DNA of 64,000 nucleotides, taken from UBA4416 sp040386075. GTDB lineage: Bacteria > Bacteroidota > Bacteroidia > B-17B0 > Aurantibacillaceae. The DNA lies in the NCBI GenBank assembly GCA_040386075.1, contig JAZKGE010000008.1, forward strand, positions 186,001 through 250,000, in the 5' to 3' direction. Below the pieces are notes generated by a model. It was not told the DNA's origin. It searched no databases and was given only the letters and a program-made list of their open reading frames with translations. A program made the translations under genes and the position numbers. Positions 1 through 8,464 of this stretch are shown here, one piece after another (the stretch's first letter is position 1; each line of letters opens with the position of its first letter).

Positions 1-1
1 A

Positions 2-1807
2 TATAATTTTGATGTACCTACCGGAAATTTAATGTGGCAGAAAGATCATGTTAAAAATTTATTGGAAACACATCAGTATGATGGCTTCGACAGACTGATT
101 AATTCACAGGTGACAAATCTTAATACCATGGTTAATTTGCCGGCATTGGCATTGACCTACGCTGCTAATGGGAATATTAGCAGTAAATCGGACCTGGGTC
201 TTTATAAGTATGTGACTCCTAATAAGCCAAATGCGGTTACAAAAGTCCAAGACCCAAATGGCATTATATCGACTTTGCAACAAGATATTACCTATACCGC
301 TTTCGAAAAAGCAGAAACGATTATTGAAGGGACTGTTCAGGCCGATATTACTTACGGGCCAGGCCAGGAACGCATGCGTACCGTTTTTAAAACGTATCCC
401 TCAGGGGCGGTCACATCTACCCGTTATTATTTGAGTAATTATGATAAAGAGGTTTCTACCGGTATGACCCGTGAAGTACATTACATCAATGCCCCCTCAG
501 GTCTGGCGGCTATGTATGTTGTTGAGAATGGTGTGGCCAATATGTATTTCACCTACAGCGATCATTTAGGAACGGCCAAAAGAATTACCAACACGGCAGG
601 GAGTGTTGTTGCCGAACAGAACTTTGATCCCTGGGGTCAGCGTCGTAATACAACATTCTGGTCATATAGTCATGTGGCCTCACCACCGGCCTGGTTATTC
701 AGGGGTTACACAGGGCACGAACATTTACCACAGTTTACCCTCATCAACATGAACGGCAGGATGTATGATCCACGTAATGCCCGTATGTTAAGTCCTGATC
801 CGGTCTTGCAGGACGCCTCCAGTTCGCAAACATATAATAGATATTCGTATTGTATTAACAACCCTTTAAAATATACCGATCCCAGCGGTTATACCGCGCA
901 GGGAGCCTCATCAAATGATGTAGATCTATCTATAAACAAGCATTTATGGAACAATCCTAATCACGGTGCCTTATCAGCACAGGAAGAAGCCTTATATTAC
1001 TATAATCAAACTAAAAACAATAGTGGATCAAGGGATGGTTTGAGTGCTCAGTATGACTCATACGGAGCTGAAAAACAGGAAAAGATCGATGCTATCAAAA
1101 ATGGTGAGTTAAGTTTTTTATATTTGCGGAGAACATCCACAACCAGTCAGGCAATGCTTGATTATGGCCCAATACAGGATATAGAACGTTGGCAGACAAT
1201 GCACATGTCGGAATCAATTGCGATGGTTGGCGGAGGTGATCTTCCTTTTGCGGCACAAGTAAGACAATTTGATTACAATTTAAGAACTTCTATAGGGAAA
1301 GCTCTATCTTTTTTAACACCTGTTGATAATACGATGGCAAAACAGAATGGAGCAGTACACACCACCTTTAAAGTTATTCAAACACTTAATCCGGCTAGTG
1401 GTTTTGCAAATGGAATAAATTATGCTTTTGGAAACGGAACTGATGTTTTAGGTAATAAACAATCCGCTGGAGGAGCTGCAGTAGGCTTTGGTTTAAGTTT
1501 GTTACCGCTTGCGGGGTCATTAAAATTGACAGGCGTAATTAACTATGCAAAAGCATATACATACTCAAGTAAAACTTTTGGATATTCAAGTACCTTATTT
1601 GGAATAGGCAGCAAAGGTTACTTTAATGGATTACTAAATAGAGGTCCCATCAGAGTTGGATGGGGCTATATAAAGGCCACTAATCAACATGTCTTTAGAT
1701 TTGGTATTGGACACAATCCTCGATTTTATCCAAACCCATTTAAGGTTTTTGGCATTGCAGTACCGCATTCTCATTTAAATTTATTTACTTTACCAGCAAC
1801 GTTTTAA
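2..1807 (+). CDS. RHS-repeat protein with C-terminal toxin region (5' truncated)
   Basis: The reading frame is open from base 2, so this is the 3' part (602 codons) of a larger RHS protein that starts outside the window. The first residues read YNFDVPTGNL, a typical YD/RHS repeat. The RHS-associated core follows: FDPWGQ near 620, then NGRMYDP, LSPDP, YNRYSYCINNP and DPSG, ending about base 889. In RHS proteins this core marks the end of the shell; what follows is the variable toxin. Here bases 890-1807 encode about 305 residues that I cannot assign to a named toxin family. They include a glycine-rich hydrophobic segment (about 1460-1620) and a final block with GWGYIKA, VFRFGIGHNP and HSHLNLF, whose His residues could be catalytic. 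The gene ends one base before the next start codon, the usual toxin-immunity arrangement. RHS assignment is firm; toxin activity is inferred. Confidence 0.9.
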   Translation, partial: YNFDVPTGNLMWQKDHVKNLLETHQYDGFDRLINSQVTNLNTMVNLPALALTYAANGNISSKSDLGLYKYVTPNKPNAVTKVQDPNGIISTLQQDITYTAFEKAETIIEGTVQADITYGPGQERMRTVFKTYPSGAVTSTRYYLSNYDKEVSTGMTREVHYINAPSGLAAMYVVENGVANMYFTYSDHLGTAKRITNTAGSVVAEQNFDPWGQRRNTTFWSYSHVASPPAWLFRGYTGHEHLPQFTLINMNGRMYDPRNARMLSPDPVLQDASSSQTYNRYSYCINNPLKYTDPSGYTAQGASSNDVDLSINKHLWNNPNHGALSAQEEALYYYNQTKNNSGSRDGLSAQYDSYGAEKQEKIDAIKNGELSFLYLRRTSTTSQAMLDYGPIQDIERWQTMHMSESIAMVGGGDLPFAAQVRQFDYNLRTSIGKALSFLTPVDNTMAKQNGAVHTTFKVIQTLNPASGFANGINYAFGNGTDVLGNKQSAGGAAVGFGLSLLPLAGSLKLTGVINYAKAYTYSSKTFGYSSTLFGIGSKGYFNGLLNRGPIRVGWGYIKATNQHVFRFGIGHNPRFYPNPFKVFGIAVPHSHLNLFTLPATF

Positions 1808-1808
1808 A

Positions 1809-2315
1809 ATGCTAATATCTGAAATAAAAAGAAAACTTGATTTATTATCACAAATTAATGAAATCAACGAAGAATTTTTAATAAAGACTATATTAGAGGA
1901 AGTTGCTGATATTAAAGATTCAAAGATTGACAAAAAAAGCAGTATACTATTAGATGAAAACAACTTTGAATTAGCTTTGATTTCACCACAAAACAATTGT
2001 AATATTTATTTTGAAGTTTTTGAACCAAACACTGTAGATATCCAAATTGGAATTGGAGGAGAATACTTATACCAACAAAAAATAAAAGACTTATCGGATG
2101 TTTATAAATTAAGAGGTGCTATTAAAGATTTGCTAACGAGTGAAATTTCAGAAGAATTGACAAAAGTTAATGATAAAATAATTCGATCAACCTATACTGT
2201 AAAACATATATTGAATAGTGTAGAACAACATCATTATTATAGCGCTGCTTTTGGGTTTTCTCCCCTGTTCTCTAAAAAACAAAAGATACAAAGAATATAT
2301 GATGCTTGGTTGTAA
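1809..2315 (+). CDS. Candidate immunity protein for the RHS toxin
   Basis: A 168-residue protein with no signal peptide and no family I recognise. It begins MLISEIKRKLDLL, is rich in Lys, Glu, Ile and Asn, and is predicted soluble and cytoplasmic. The start codon lies one base after the stop of the RHS gene, so the two are almost certainly co-transcribed and translationally coupled. The gene is clearly more AT-rich than its neighbours, like the distal part of the RHS gene, which suggests that the toxin tip and this gene were acquired together. The immunity role rests only on position, size and composition. It could instead be an unrelated small protein or an orphan immunity gene for a different tip. 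Confidence 0.6.
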   Translation: MLISEIKRKLDLLSQINEINEEFLIKTILEEVADIKDSKIDKKSSILLDENNFELALISPQNNCNIYFEVFEPNTVDIQIGIGGEYLYQQKIKDLSDVYKLRGAIKDLLTSEISEELTKVNDKIIRSTYTVKHILNSVEQHHYYSAAFGFSPLFSKKQKIQRIYDAWL

Positions 2316-2460
2316 AATTTCATTAAAAGGAATCCCTAGAATTGCATCAAATAAAATGAGAAATAAAAAGTATTATTTATTGTATAATGAAAACCTCTTA
2401 GAGGAAAGACTATAACTTAGGGCTTAAACCCATAAAAAAGAAAAATAAACACTTAAGAAT

Positions 2461-2892
2461 ATGAAAACAAAACATATCATCACCTTATTTTTTGCATTAG
2501 TAACAAGCGTAGGCTTTGCGCAGGCTATTACGTATACCTATTCACCTAGTGGTAACCGCACCATGCGCCGCTATGATGTATCCCCTTTCAGGGTTGGTAA
2601 TTTAGATAGTACAAAATCATCGCACGTATTCTCAACAACCTTAATGCAAAACGGCTTGAGTTTTTACCCAAACCCGTCAACAGATCGCGTGGTTTTTACC
2701 ATTAATGATTATACCTATTCTGTTAAAAGCAGTATTACCTTGTTAGATGAAATGGGTAAGGAGATCCAGTCGATCAAAGTAAACTCCAGTAAAACAGAAA
2801 TGGATGTTTCTCATCTCCCCGATGGCTTGTATTTTGTTAAGCTCACAAAGAACGAAGTATCTGTTATATACAAATTGGTCAAGATAAATTAA
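2461..2892 (+). CDS. Small T9SS type A protein with RHS-like motif
   Basis: A 143-residue secreted protein. Residues 1-20 form a signal peptide ending GFAQA. Directly after it comes YTYSPSGNRTMRRYD, which resembles the Y-x-Y-x-x-x-GNRT core of RHS/YD repeats. The last 80 or so residues form a type A T9SS sorting domain: FYPNPSTDRV, a conserved Gly-Leu-Tyr-Phe-Val strand and a terminal YKLVKIN. There is no other domain, so the protein is little more than an RHS-like motif joined to a sorting signal. It lies 145 bases after the candidate immunity gene on the same strand. It may be a companion or remnant of the RHS system. Function is unknown. Confidence 0.8.
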   Translation: MKTKHIITLFFALVTSVGFAQAITYTYSPSGNRTMRRYDVSPFRVGNLDSTKSSHVFSTTLMQNGLSFYPNPSTDRVVFTINDYTYSVKSSITLLDEMGKEIQSIKVNSSKTEMDVSHLPDGLYFVKLTKNEVSVIYKLVKIN

Positions 2893-2943
2893 CTAACTTT
2901 GTAGAGTCAGATAAATCCACATTCAGTCCCAAAATCAAATCAA

Positions 2944-3375
2944 ATGCATATGAGATCATTGAATATTAAAACCGCTGCCCTGTTAGGTGCAATAGCAATA
3001 ACAATGGCGGCATGCCCTAAAAAGAAAGATAACACTACTCCGGACGAGACCACACCAGTAACTCCGGAAGCGCCCTGCTTCAATTCTAACAATAATGGAA
3101 CTTACACAGCAGGCATCGGATCCATTCAATCCGGATCTACTGTAACGTCGTTTACCGGAGGGGTGGTTAGCATAACCCGGACAGCGTGTCACGAAGTGAT
3201 ACTCAACCTAACCAGCAACGCGGGAAATAGATCAGAGACAGTTACTAACGTTACATTAAACAGTAGCAACGGCGTTTATGATGGAAGTGTTTCCACGGGC
3301 AGTATCACCATGTCGTTTGGCAGCCATATAAATGCACAGGCTCCCGGTTCTTTTACCATTATTGCCCATAAATAA
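2944..3375 (+). CDS. Small hypothetical lipoprotein
   Basis: 143 residues. The N-terminal signal (LNIKTAALLGAIAITMAAC) ends in a lipobox with Cys at about residue 23, followed by KKKD and a Thr/Pro-rich linker typical of Bacteroidota lipoproteins. The mature part is Ser/Thr/Gly/Asn-rich and probably a small beta-sandwich. No family is recognised. Two in-frame ATGs lie six bases apart (2944 and 2950); either gives a working signal. A strong bidirectional terminator follows about 20 bases after the stop. Confidence 0.75.
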   Translation: MHMRSLNIKTAALLGAIAITMAACPKKKDNTTPDETTPVTPEAPCFNSNNNGTYTAGIGSIQSGSTVTSFTGGVVSITRTACHEVILNLTSNAGNRSETVTNVTLNSSNGVYDGSVSTGSITMSFGSHINAQAPGSFTIIAHK

Positions 3376-3390
3376 ATTTTATTGCTCATA

Positions 3391-3423
3391 AAAAAACCCG
3401 CTTCAAACGAAGCGGGTTTTTTT
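3391..3423. terminator. Bidirectional intrinsic terminator
   Basis: Perfect 8-bp stem CCCGCTTC (3397-3404) / GAAGCGGG (3409-3416) with an AAAC loop, flanked by six A on the left and seven T on the right. It lies between converging genes (+ ending 3375, - ending 3442) and can serve both. Confidence 0.9.
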
Positions 3424-3441
3424 GTTTTATCTGATCAAAGA

Positions 3442-4827
3442 TTATTGTACGATCATTTTTTTAGTTGTAACGTTTCCGTCAACATTTAAAGAGTAGTAGT
3501 AAATACCAGCTGCATAAGCACCTAATTTAACTGAATGAGCACCTGTAGTTGTTCCAACTTTTTCAGAAGTAATAACACGACCCATAACATCCGTTACTGT
3601 GAATAAAGCAGAGTTTACATCTTTAGCTAATGAATAGTTTACAACCGATTCTTTAGTGAAAGGATTTGGAACGTTTTGGCTTAAAGCAACACCTGTTTGA
3701 GCCGCTTCTTTAACACCAACAGAAGTAAGGTCATCTGTTACATAGAAAGAAATTAAATGATGCTCAAAACCATAAGGCGCAGTATAAGCTAAAGTTGGGA
3801 TAAAACGACCATTCCAACCTGGAGGGGGGCTTTGATTGTAACGAACATCGATAGGAACAATGTGCGACATGCTGTAATCACATAATGATGAACCGTATCC
3901 ACAGTCGTTATACGTGATATAAGTACCTCCACCACCAGAACCGGCTCCGTTTTCTTCTAATGAAGTAAAGAAGAATGTATTAGCAGTAGCATCAATTTGC
4001 TGAGTTAACGTATAAGTATAACCAGGGATGAATTGAACATCAGCTACAGTTAATTTTGTTGGCATTGTAGCAAAAGGAGTTGGTAATGCAAATGATTTAT
4101 CTCTGTAAGCTGCATTTGCAGTATCTGTACCCGTTAATAAAATTTTGAATTTATACTGGTTCGGAGGAAGCGTAGTAGTTGGAGAAGCAGATGCAACGAT
4201 GTTTTGTGACTGTCTGTATCCTAATCTTCTGAAACCCATTGTATCAGCACCACCAGGGTAATTACTACCTGTATTTAAGAATCCACCGGTTGCAAATACA
4301 CCCGTTCCTGTTAAAGGACCATCAAATATCGTAACAACTAAAGTATCAACAATATTTGGGTTTGGATGATTTCTGGTGTAAGCGTAAAAAATAGACATAG
4401 AGTCAATTTGGATCGGTGTAGTTGGAGCATTAGCTACCCAGTCGGTTACAGGAGTATTGCCGAATACAACTGATCTGAAATCAACCATTTCACCTAAATG
4501 GTGAATCCAGGTTGGAGCAAAAGTCCCACCAAAATCGCCATATCCTAATGAATCTGGCATTAAATAATTGGAGTTAAGATCACTGGTAACACTATAAAGA
4601 ATCTCTGCCTCTAATCCGTAGTTAAACCATGCACCATGTCCGGCAGCAGTTTTAGCATTAGCAGCAGTTTGTCTTTGTTGAACCACTTTTAAAGAATTTT
4701 TGTCGTAAACACGACTTTTAGTAACTTGTTTTCCGGGGAAAGATAAGCCTCCTTGTTGAGTAGGGGCTTGCGCTAAGGAAACAGATGTTATGAAAACAGC
4801 TGTTATCAATGAGTAAATTTTTTTCAT
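3442..4827 (-). CDS. T9SS type A secreted protein (paralogue 1)
   Basis: 461 residues from the ATG at 4827. A signal peptide (MKKIYSLITAVFITSVSLAQ) is followed by about 350 residues of Thr/Tyr/Gly/Asn-rich, probably beta-rich sequence with no named domain. The last 80 residues are a type A sorting domain: LSQNVPNPFTKESVV, then GRVITSEK, GIYYYSLNVDG and KKMIVQ. The frame is open to another ATG at 4857, but that codon lies inside a TATATTTG promoter box (4855-4862, minus strand) and would bury the signal peptide, so 4827 is the better start. The neighbouring gene at 4939-6237 is a clear paralogue, with the same layout and nearly the same sorting domain. The cargo function is unknown. Confidence 0.88.
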   Translation of the reverse strand: MKKIYSLITAVFITSVSLAQAPTQQGGLSFPGKQVTKSRVYDKNSLKVVQQRQTAANAKTAAGHGAWFNYGLEAEILYSVTSDLNSNYLMPDSLGYGDFGGTFAPTWIHHLGEMVDFRSVVFGNTPVTDWVANAPTTPIQIDSMSIFYAYTRNHPNPNIVDTLVVTIFDGPLTGTGVFATGGFLNTGSNYPGGADTMGFRRLGYRQSQNIVASASPTTTLPPNQYKFKILLTGTDTANAAYRDKSFALPTPFATMPTKLTVADVQFIPGYTYTLTQQIDATANTFFFTSLEENGAGSGGGGTYITYNDCGYGSSLCDYSMSHIVPIDVRYNQSPPPGWNGRFIPTLAYTAPYGFEHHLISFYVTDDLTSVGVKEAAQTGVALSQNVPNPFTKESVVNYSLAKDVNSALFTVTDVMGRVITSEKVGTTTGAHSVKLGAYAAGIYYYSLNVDGNVTTKKMIVQ

Positions 4828-4854
4828 GTTTATAATTTTAAGATTATGTATACA

Positions 4855-4862
4855 CAAATATA
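4855..4862 (-). promoter_or_regulatory. Promoter -7 box for the 4827 gene
   Basis: On the minus strand this reads TATATTTG, matching the Bacteroidota -7 consensus TAnnTTTG. A weak -33 candidate (CTTG) lies 20 bases upstream at 4883-4886. Transcription would start near 4849, which excludes the upstream ATG at 4857. Confidence 0.5.
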
Positions 4863-4880
4863 ACGAAACATATATATATA

Positions 4881-4920
4881 AACAAGAAAAACGACCCTTT
4901 TTAGAATCGTTTTTCTTGTT
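4881..4920 (-). terminator. Long AT-rich hairpin, terminator of the 4939-6237 gene
   Basis: A perfect 14-bp inverted repeat (4881-4894 and 4907-4920) with a 12-base loop lies 19 bases after the stop of the minus-strand gene and just upstream of the next gene's promoter. It probably separates the two tandem paralogues into independent transcripts. Confidence 0.6.
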
Positions 4921-4938
4921 AAAATCAGATAAAAATGG

Positions 4939-6237
4939 TTATTGCACAACCAATTTTTTAGTAGTTATGTTGCCATCAACATTTAATGAATAGTAATATA
5001 CACCAGCAGCATAAGCGCCTAAGCTAACAGAATGCTTTCCAACATTAGAAGATACCTTCTCAGAAGAAACAACTCTACCGGTAACATCAGTAACTGTAAA
5101 TACAGCCGAATTTGCGTCTTTAGTTAATTCGAATTCAACAACTGAAGCTTGTGTATAAGGGTTAGGAACGTTTTGACCTAAAGCAAAACCTTTTTGCTCT
5201 AACTCTTTTACACCTGTAATAGTAACTCTTACTTTATAACCAATATCGTGGTGCTCGTAAGCAAACGGGGTTGTGTAAGCAAACGTTGGTAAAAAGTAAC
5301 CATTCCAGCCATTAGTGTTTTGGTTATATCTTACGCTTTGGTCTAATATGTAAGACATATTCATGTCAGACGTATAATCATTAGCAACCCCATTATAAGT
5401 TGGATCAGTTGATGCACCGTTCTCTTCAGAAGTTAACATGAAAAATGCATTTTTAGTAGCAGGATTACTAACATCACCAATTAAAACATCGGTTGTTGTA
5501 AATGTGTAGCCTGGCTTGAAAGAAATAACTGTACCAATTTTTTTACCGTTAGCCTGTATTGCAATACCGGGAGTAGCAGCAAGTATTTGTTTGTAAACAC
5601 CACCCATACATGTATCTGCCCAGGTTAAAGGAATACTTAAGCGTTTTAAAACGGTCATGCTTGGTTTAAGGTTTTGTGTAGCAAAATTAAACTCAATATC
5701 CTGGTAAGGAAAAGCCGGAGGACCGGTTAACGTATAATTTAATCCTGTGTTTTCTGCAATTACCTGGATGATTAAAGAATCGGCTGTATTATCAGAAGCA
5801 CCTGTATTTCTTTCATATAAATAACCAACTGATACAGAATCTAAATTATACGGGGTCATTGTGTCCGTAATAACAGATTGCTGATAATGCCATTGTGGAT
5901 CTACATAATTAGCTGCTTTGTGTACCCATGGATAAACAGGTTGATTTCCGCTGTCATATCCTAAAATGATCGTTGAATCTGGAAACAAGTGCATAGCAGA
6001 TATTACCTGTAAGCTTGATCCTGAAGCAATAAAATCAATATAGTCAATTTTATTAAGCCACGCAGAACCAGTTTGACTAGCAGGTTTTGATGCATTTGAC
6101 TGTAAGTTTTTGTAAGCGGCAACATCAGTCTTTTTAAAAGAATGAATATGTTTGCCCGGAGTTACATTTACCGTTTTGTTTTGAGCTATCGCACAAACAG
6201 AAAACGCCAACATAGAAGATAGTAAAATTTTTTTCAT
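4939..6237 (-). CDS. T9SS type A secreted protein (paralogue 2)
   Basis: 432 residues: signal peptide MKKILLSSMLAFSVCAIAQ, a beta-rich body with no named domain, and a type A sorting domain (LGQNVPNPYTQASVV, GRVVSSEK, GVYYYSLNVDG, KKLVVQ). It is a tandem paralogue of the gene at 3442-4827. Both bodies share short blocks such as LTSEENGA or LEENGA, RYNQ, GWNG and TPFAYEHHDI or APYGFEHHLI, so the whole protein is duplicated, not just the sorting domain. A hairpin after the stop suggests its own transcript. It is divergent from the thioesterase operon across 145 bases. The secreted role is unknown. Confidence 0.88.
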   Translation of the reverse strand: MKKILLSSMLAFSVCAIAQNKTVNVTPGKHIHSFKKTDVAAYKNLQSNASKPASQTGSAWLNKIDYIDFIASGSSLQVISAMHLFPDSTIILGYDSGNQPVYPWVHKAANYVDPQWHYQQSVITDTMTPYNLDSVSVGYLYERNTGASDNTADSLIIQVIAENTGLNYTLTGPPAFPYQDIEFNFATQNLKPSMTVLKRLSIPLTWADTCMGGVYKQILAATPGIAIQANGKKIGTVISFKPGYTFTTTDVLIGDVSNPATKNAFFMLTSEENGASTDPTYNGVANDYTSDMNMSYILDQSVRYNQNTNGWNGYFLPTFAYTTPFAYEHHDIGYKVRVTITGVKELEQKGFALGQNVPNPYTQASVVEFELTKDANSAVFTVTDVTGRVVSSEKVSSNVGKHSVSLGAYAAGVYYYSLNVDGNITTKKLVVQ

Positions 6238-6382
6238 GTCTGTTTTTTTAATTTGTAAATTATTTTTTTTATAAATTTAAGCACTTTCTTTCAAATAAAG
6301 AAACAAAAAATGCAATTAATGTAAGTAGAAAACAATTTCTTGTGTTTTTTGTTTAGATATAAAAATCAAAATAATTTAAAAT

Positions 6383-6799
6383 ATGTTAAAAACCATTACA
6401 GAGGTTCCTATCAGGTTTAGTGAAGTAGATTCGTTAAGGGTTGTATGGCATGGACATTACGTAAAGTATTTTGAGGACGGCCGCGAGGCTTTTGGCAAGC
6501 AATACAACCTTGGTTACCTGGATGTTTATGAATATGGTTTGGCGGTTCCTTTGGTTGATCTGGAAGTGAAATTCAAACGTATTTTAGAGTATGGTGATAG
6601 TGCAATTATCGAAACAACATTTGTTAATTCGCCTGCTGCCAAATTAATTTTCGAATATAGGATCATCAGTGCTAAGTATGGTTATGTGGCCTGTACAGGA
6701 AAAAGCATACAAGTATTCATGACCCCTGCTACCAAAGAGCTTCACATCACAATGCCTCCATTTATGGAAACCTGGAAGAAAAAATGGGCTTTGTCTTAA
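6383..6799 (+). CDS. 4HBT-family acyl-CoA/ACP thioesterase
   Basis: 138 residues, the usual length for a single hot-dog thioesterase. Near the N-terminus it shows RFSEVDSLRVVWHGHYVKYFEDGREAF, given here only as landmarks: the Asp of EVD corresponds to the active-site acid of the 4-hydroxybenzoyl-CoA thioesterase family, followed by the H-x-x-Y and FE-x-x-R helix. It should hydrolyse an acyl thioester in the cytoplasm. It heads a run of same-strand genes (LolA-like, lipoprotein, FabZ-like, DUF420), a combination seen in aryl-polyene and flexirubin pigment loci. The substrate cannot be read from sequence. Confidence 0.85.
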   Translation: MLKTITEVPIRFSEVDSLRVVWHGHYVKYFEDGREAFGKQYNLGYLDVYEYGLAVPLVDLEVKFKRILEYGDSAIIETTFVNSPAAKLIFEYRIISAKYGYVACTGKSIQVFMTPATKELHITMPPFMETWKKKWALS

Positions 6800-6854
6800 A
6801 GTTTCTTAACAAAAGAAATGTTTGGACCGTTTGTTTATTTTTTAATTTTGGATC

Positions 6855-7475
6855 ATGTATAAAGCACTTATAATCCTGTTATTTCCGATCATTGGGTTTT
6901 CTCAAAACTTTAAAGCAGTTAAAGATACAACGGCCTTAAAGCAAAGAATTGAAGGCATGAGTAAAACCACAACATCCATTGAATCTGATTTTGTACAGGA
7001 AAAAAATTTAAGCATGTTGTCAGAAAAGATCATCAGCAAAGGGCATTTTGTATTTAAAAAAGAAAACCTGCTGAGGTGGGAATACGCAAGCCCCTCTAAA
7101 TACCTGATCGTTATCAATAAAGACAAGATCACTATCAAGGACGAAAAGAAAACCACAAAATACGACATGAACAGTAATAAGGTTTTTAAAGAGATCAACG
7201 ATATTATGTTGTCATGTGTACAAGGAACTATTTTTAAGTCCAATAAGTTTAAAACGGCCTATTTTGAGAACGATAAAGGCTACAAACTGGAGCTGATCCC
7301 ACAGGCAAAAAACATGAAAGAAACTTTCAAAAAAATTAACCTGTATTTTGATAAAAACGTAACTTCGGTGTCTAAAATGGAAATGGTAGAAAACAACGAG
7401 GACATGACGTCGCTTGATTTTACCAACAAAAAATTAAATGGCCCGATCGCTGAAACTATATTTATCGTTAAGTAG
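6855..7475 (+). CDS. LolA-like outer-membrane lipoprotein carrier
   Basis: 206 residues with a short signal peptide (MYKALIILLFPIIGFSQ). The mature part has the LolA features: an N-terminal helix with an S-x-x-S-D-F-x-Q element (IESDFVQEK), then GHFVFKKENLLRWEY and later alternating strands of a half-barrel. LolA proteins carry lipoproteins or other acyl cargo across the periplasm. In pigment-type gene clusters a dedicated LolA-like protein commonly accompanies the thioesterase and dehydratase, and this is that arrangement. The stop is TAG. The next gene's ATG lies 38 bases inside this gene, so the two are translationally coupled. Confidence 0.85.
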   Translation: MYKALIILLFPIIGFSQNFKAVKDTTALKQRIEGMSKTTTSIESDFVQEKNLSMLSEKIISKGHFVFKKENLLRWEYASPSKYLIVINKDKITIKDEKKTTKYDMNSNKVFKEINDIMLSCVQGTIFKSNKFKTAYFENDKGYKLELIPQAKNMKETFKKINLYFDKNVTSVSKMEMVENNEDMTSLDFTNKKLNGPIAETIFIVK

Positions 7476-8079
7476 CATTTGCCTGTTTCTTGCTTGTTGC
7501 CGTATTTCTAAATTTAAACATCCCTCAGAGTGCAACCGTGTTGTTATTAACAAGGACGCCTTTTTACCCGTTTTAAAAGAAACAGGAGCAACAAAATTTA
7601 AAGGAAGCATTGATGTTTTAAAAAACCATTTAACAGGACTTGTTATAGTTAAAAAAACCGATTCTGCATCCACACATATTATTTTTGTGACTGAAATTGG
7701 AATGAAGATGTTTGACTTTGAATGGAAAGACCAGGCCATGAAAGCTGTATATGTATTTGAACCACTTAACAAACCAGCGTTGATAAACGCCTTGCTATCA
7801 AATTTTAAAGCCATTTTATTATTAGATGTTTATACTCATGCCGGATGGTGCAGCAATAAAAAGATAAGATCCTATTACAAGCTGGAAGGAGCTAAGCACA
7901 GGTACATTATTGCCGACACACTCAAAGGCATTTCTTCCCAACAAATATTTAATAAAAACAAAAGATCCTGTTTTATAAATTATACTTTTGTACCAGAAAC
8001 CAAAACCTATTCGCAAATTAGGTGTACGCAATTTGGTCTCGTTAAAATCAGAACAGAACTTAATAGAATTGAAGAATAA
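7438..8079 (+). CDS. Putative lipoprotein in the LolA/FabZ operon
   Basis: 213 residues of no recognised family. The N-terminus (LYLSLSSICLFLACC) looks like a lipoprotein signal with Cys near residue 20. The body holds TGLVIVKKT, FDFEWKDQAMKAVYVFEPLN and a C-terminal basic part. The start overlaps the end of the LolA-like gene by 38 bases, and the stop is two bases before the dehydratase start. It may be cargo or partner of the LolA-like protein; that is inference from position. Confidence 0.7.
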   Translation: MARSLKLYLSLSSICLFLACCRISKFKHPSECNRVVINKDAFLPVLKETGATKFKGSIDVLKNHLTGLVIVKKTDSASTHIIFVTEIGMKMFDFEWKDQAMKAVYVFEPLNKPALINALLSNFKAILLLDVYTHAGWCSNKKIRSYYKLEGAKHRYIIADTLKGISSQQIFNKNKRSCFINYTFVPETKTYSQIRCTQFGLVKIRTELNRIEE

Positions 8080-8081
8080 CA

Positions 8082-8462
8082 ATGACTGATACCTTTTTAT
8101 TAAACGATTTTTATACGGTTGTTTCTCTTGAAAAACCAGCAGAAAACAAATTATTGGCAAGCATTCAACTGAATGTTGAACATGATATTTTTAAAGGCCA
8201 TTTTGAACAAATGCCCGTTGTGCCGGGTGTATGTCAAACACAAATAATCAAAGAGATACTGCAGGAAGAAACAGGAAAAAACCTGACCTTAACCAACGGT
8301 AATAACATCAAGTTTACAGGAATGATCATTCCTACCACCCATTCAAAAATTCAGGTAGAGCTAAGCTATACTGTCACCGGAAATCAATATGTGGTTGATG
8401 CCCAGTTATTTTTTGAAAACACTATCTTTACAAAATTCAAAGGAACCTTTACAGCTAACTAA
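8082..8462 (+). CDS. FabZ-like 3-hydroxyacyl-ACP dehydratase
   Basis: 126 residues with the hot-dog dehydratase motif GHFEQMPVVPGV at about residues 43-54; the His is the catalytic base in FabA/FabZ enzymes (consensus HFPGxPxxPGV). The usual second-helix acid lies in QTQIIKEILQEE. It is shorter and more divergent than housekeeping FabZ, as are the dehydratases of aryl-polyene loci. It is tightly packed between the lipoprotein and DUF420 genes. A role in making or tailoring an acyl chain with the upstream thioesterase is likely. Confidence 0.8.
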   Translation: MTDTFLLNDFYTVVSLEKPAENKLLASIQLNVEHDIFKGHFEQMPVVPGVCQTQIIKEILQEETGKNLTLTNGNNIKFTGMIIPTTHSKIQVELSYTVTGNQYVVDAQLFFENTIFTKFKGTFTAN

Positions 8463-8464
8463 CC

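Noticed and set aside
4828..4857. Upstream ATG (4857) as start of the T9SS paralogue 1
   Set aside because: It falls within a -7 promoter box and would place ten polar residues before the signal peptide.
7434..8160. Minus-strand frames opposite the lipoprotein gene
   Set aside because: The plus-strand operon is tightly packed with overlapping starts and stops; the antisense frames show no recognisable domain.
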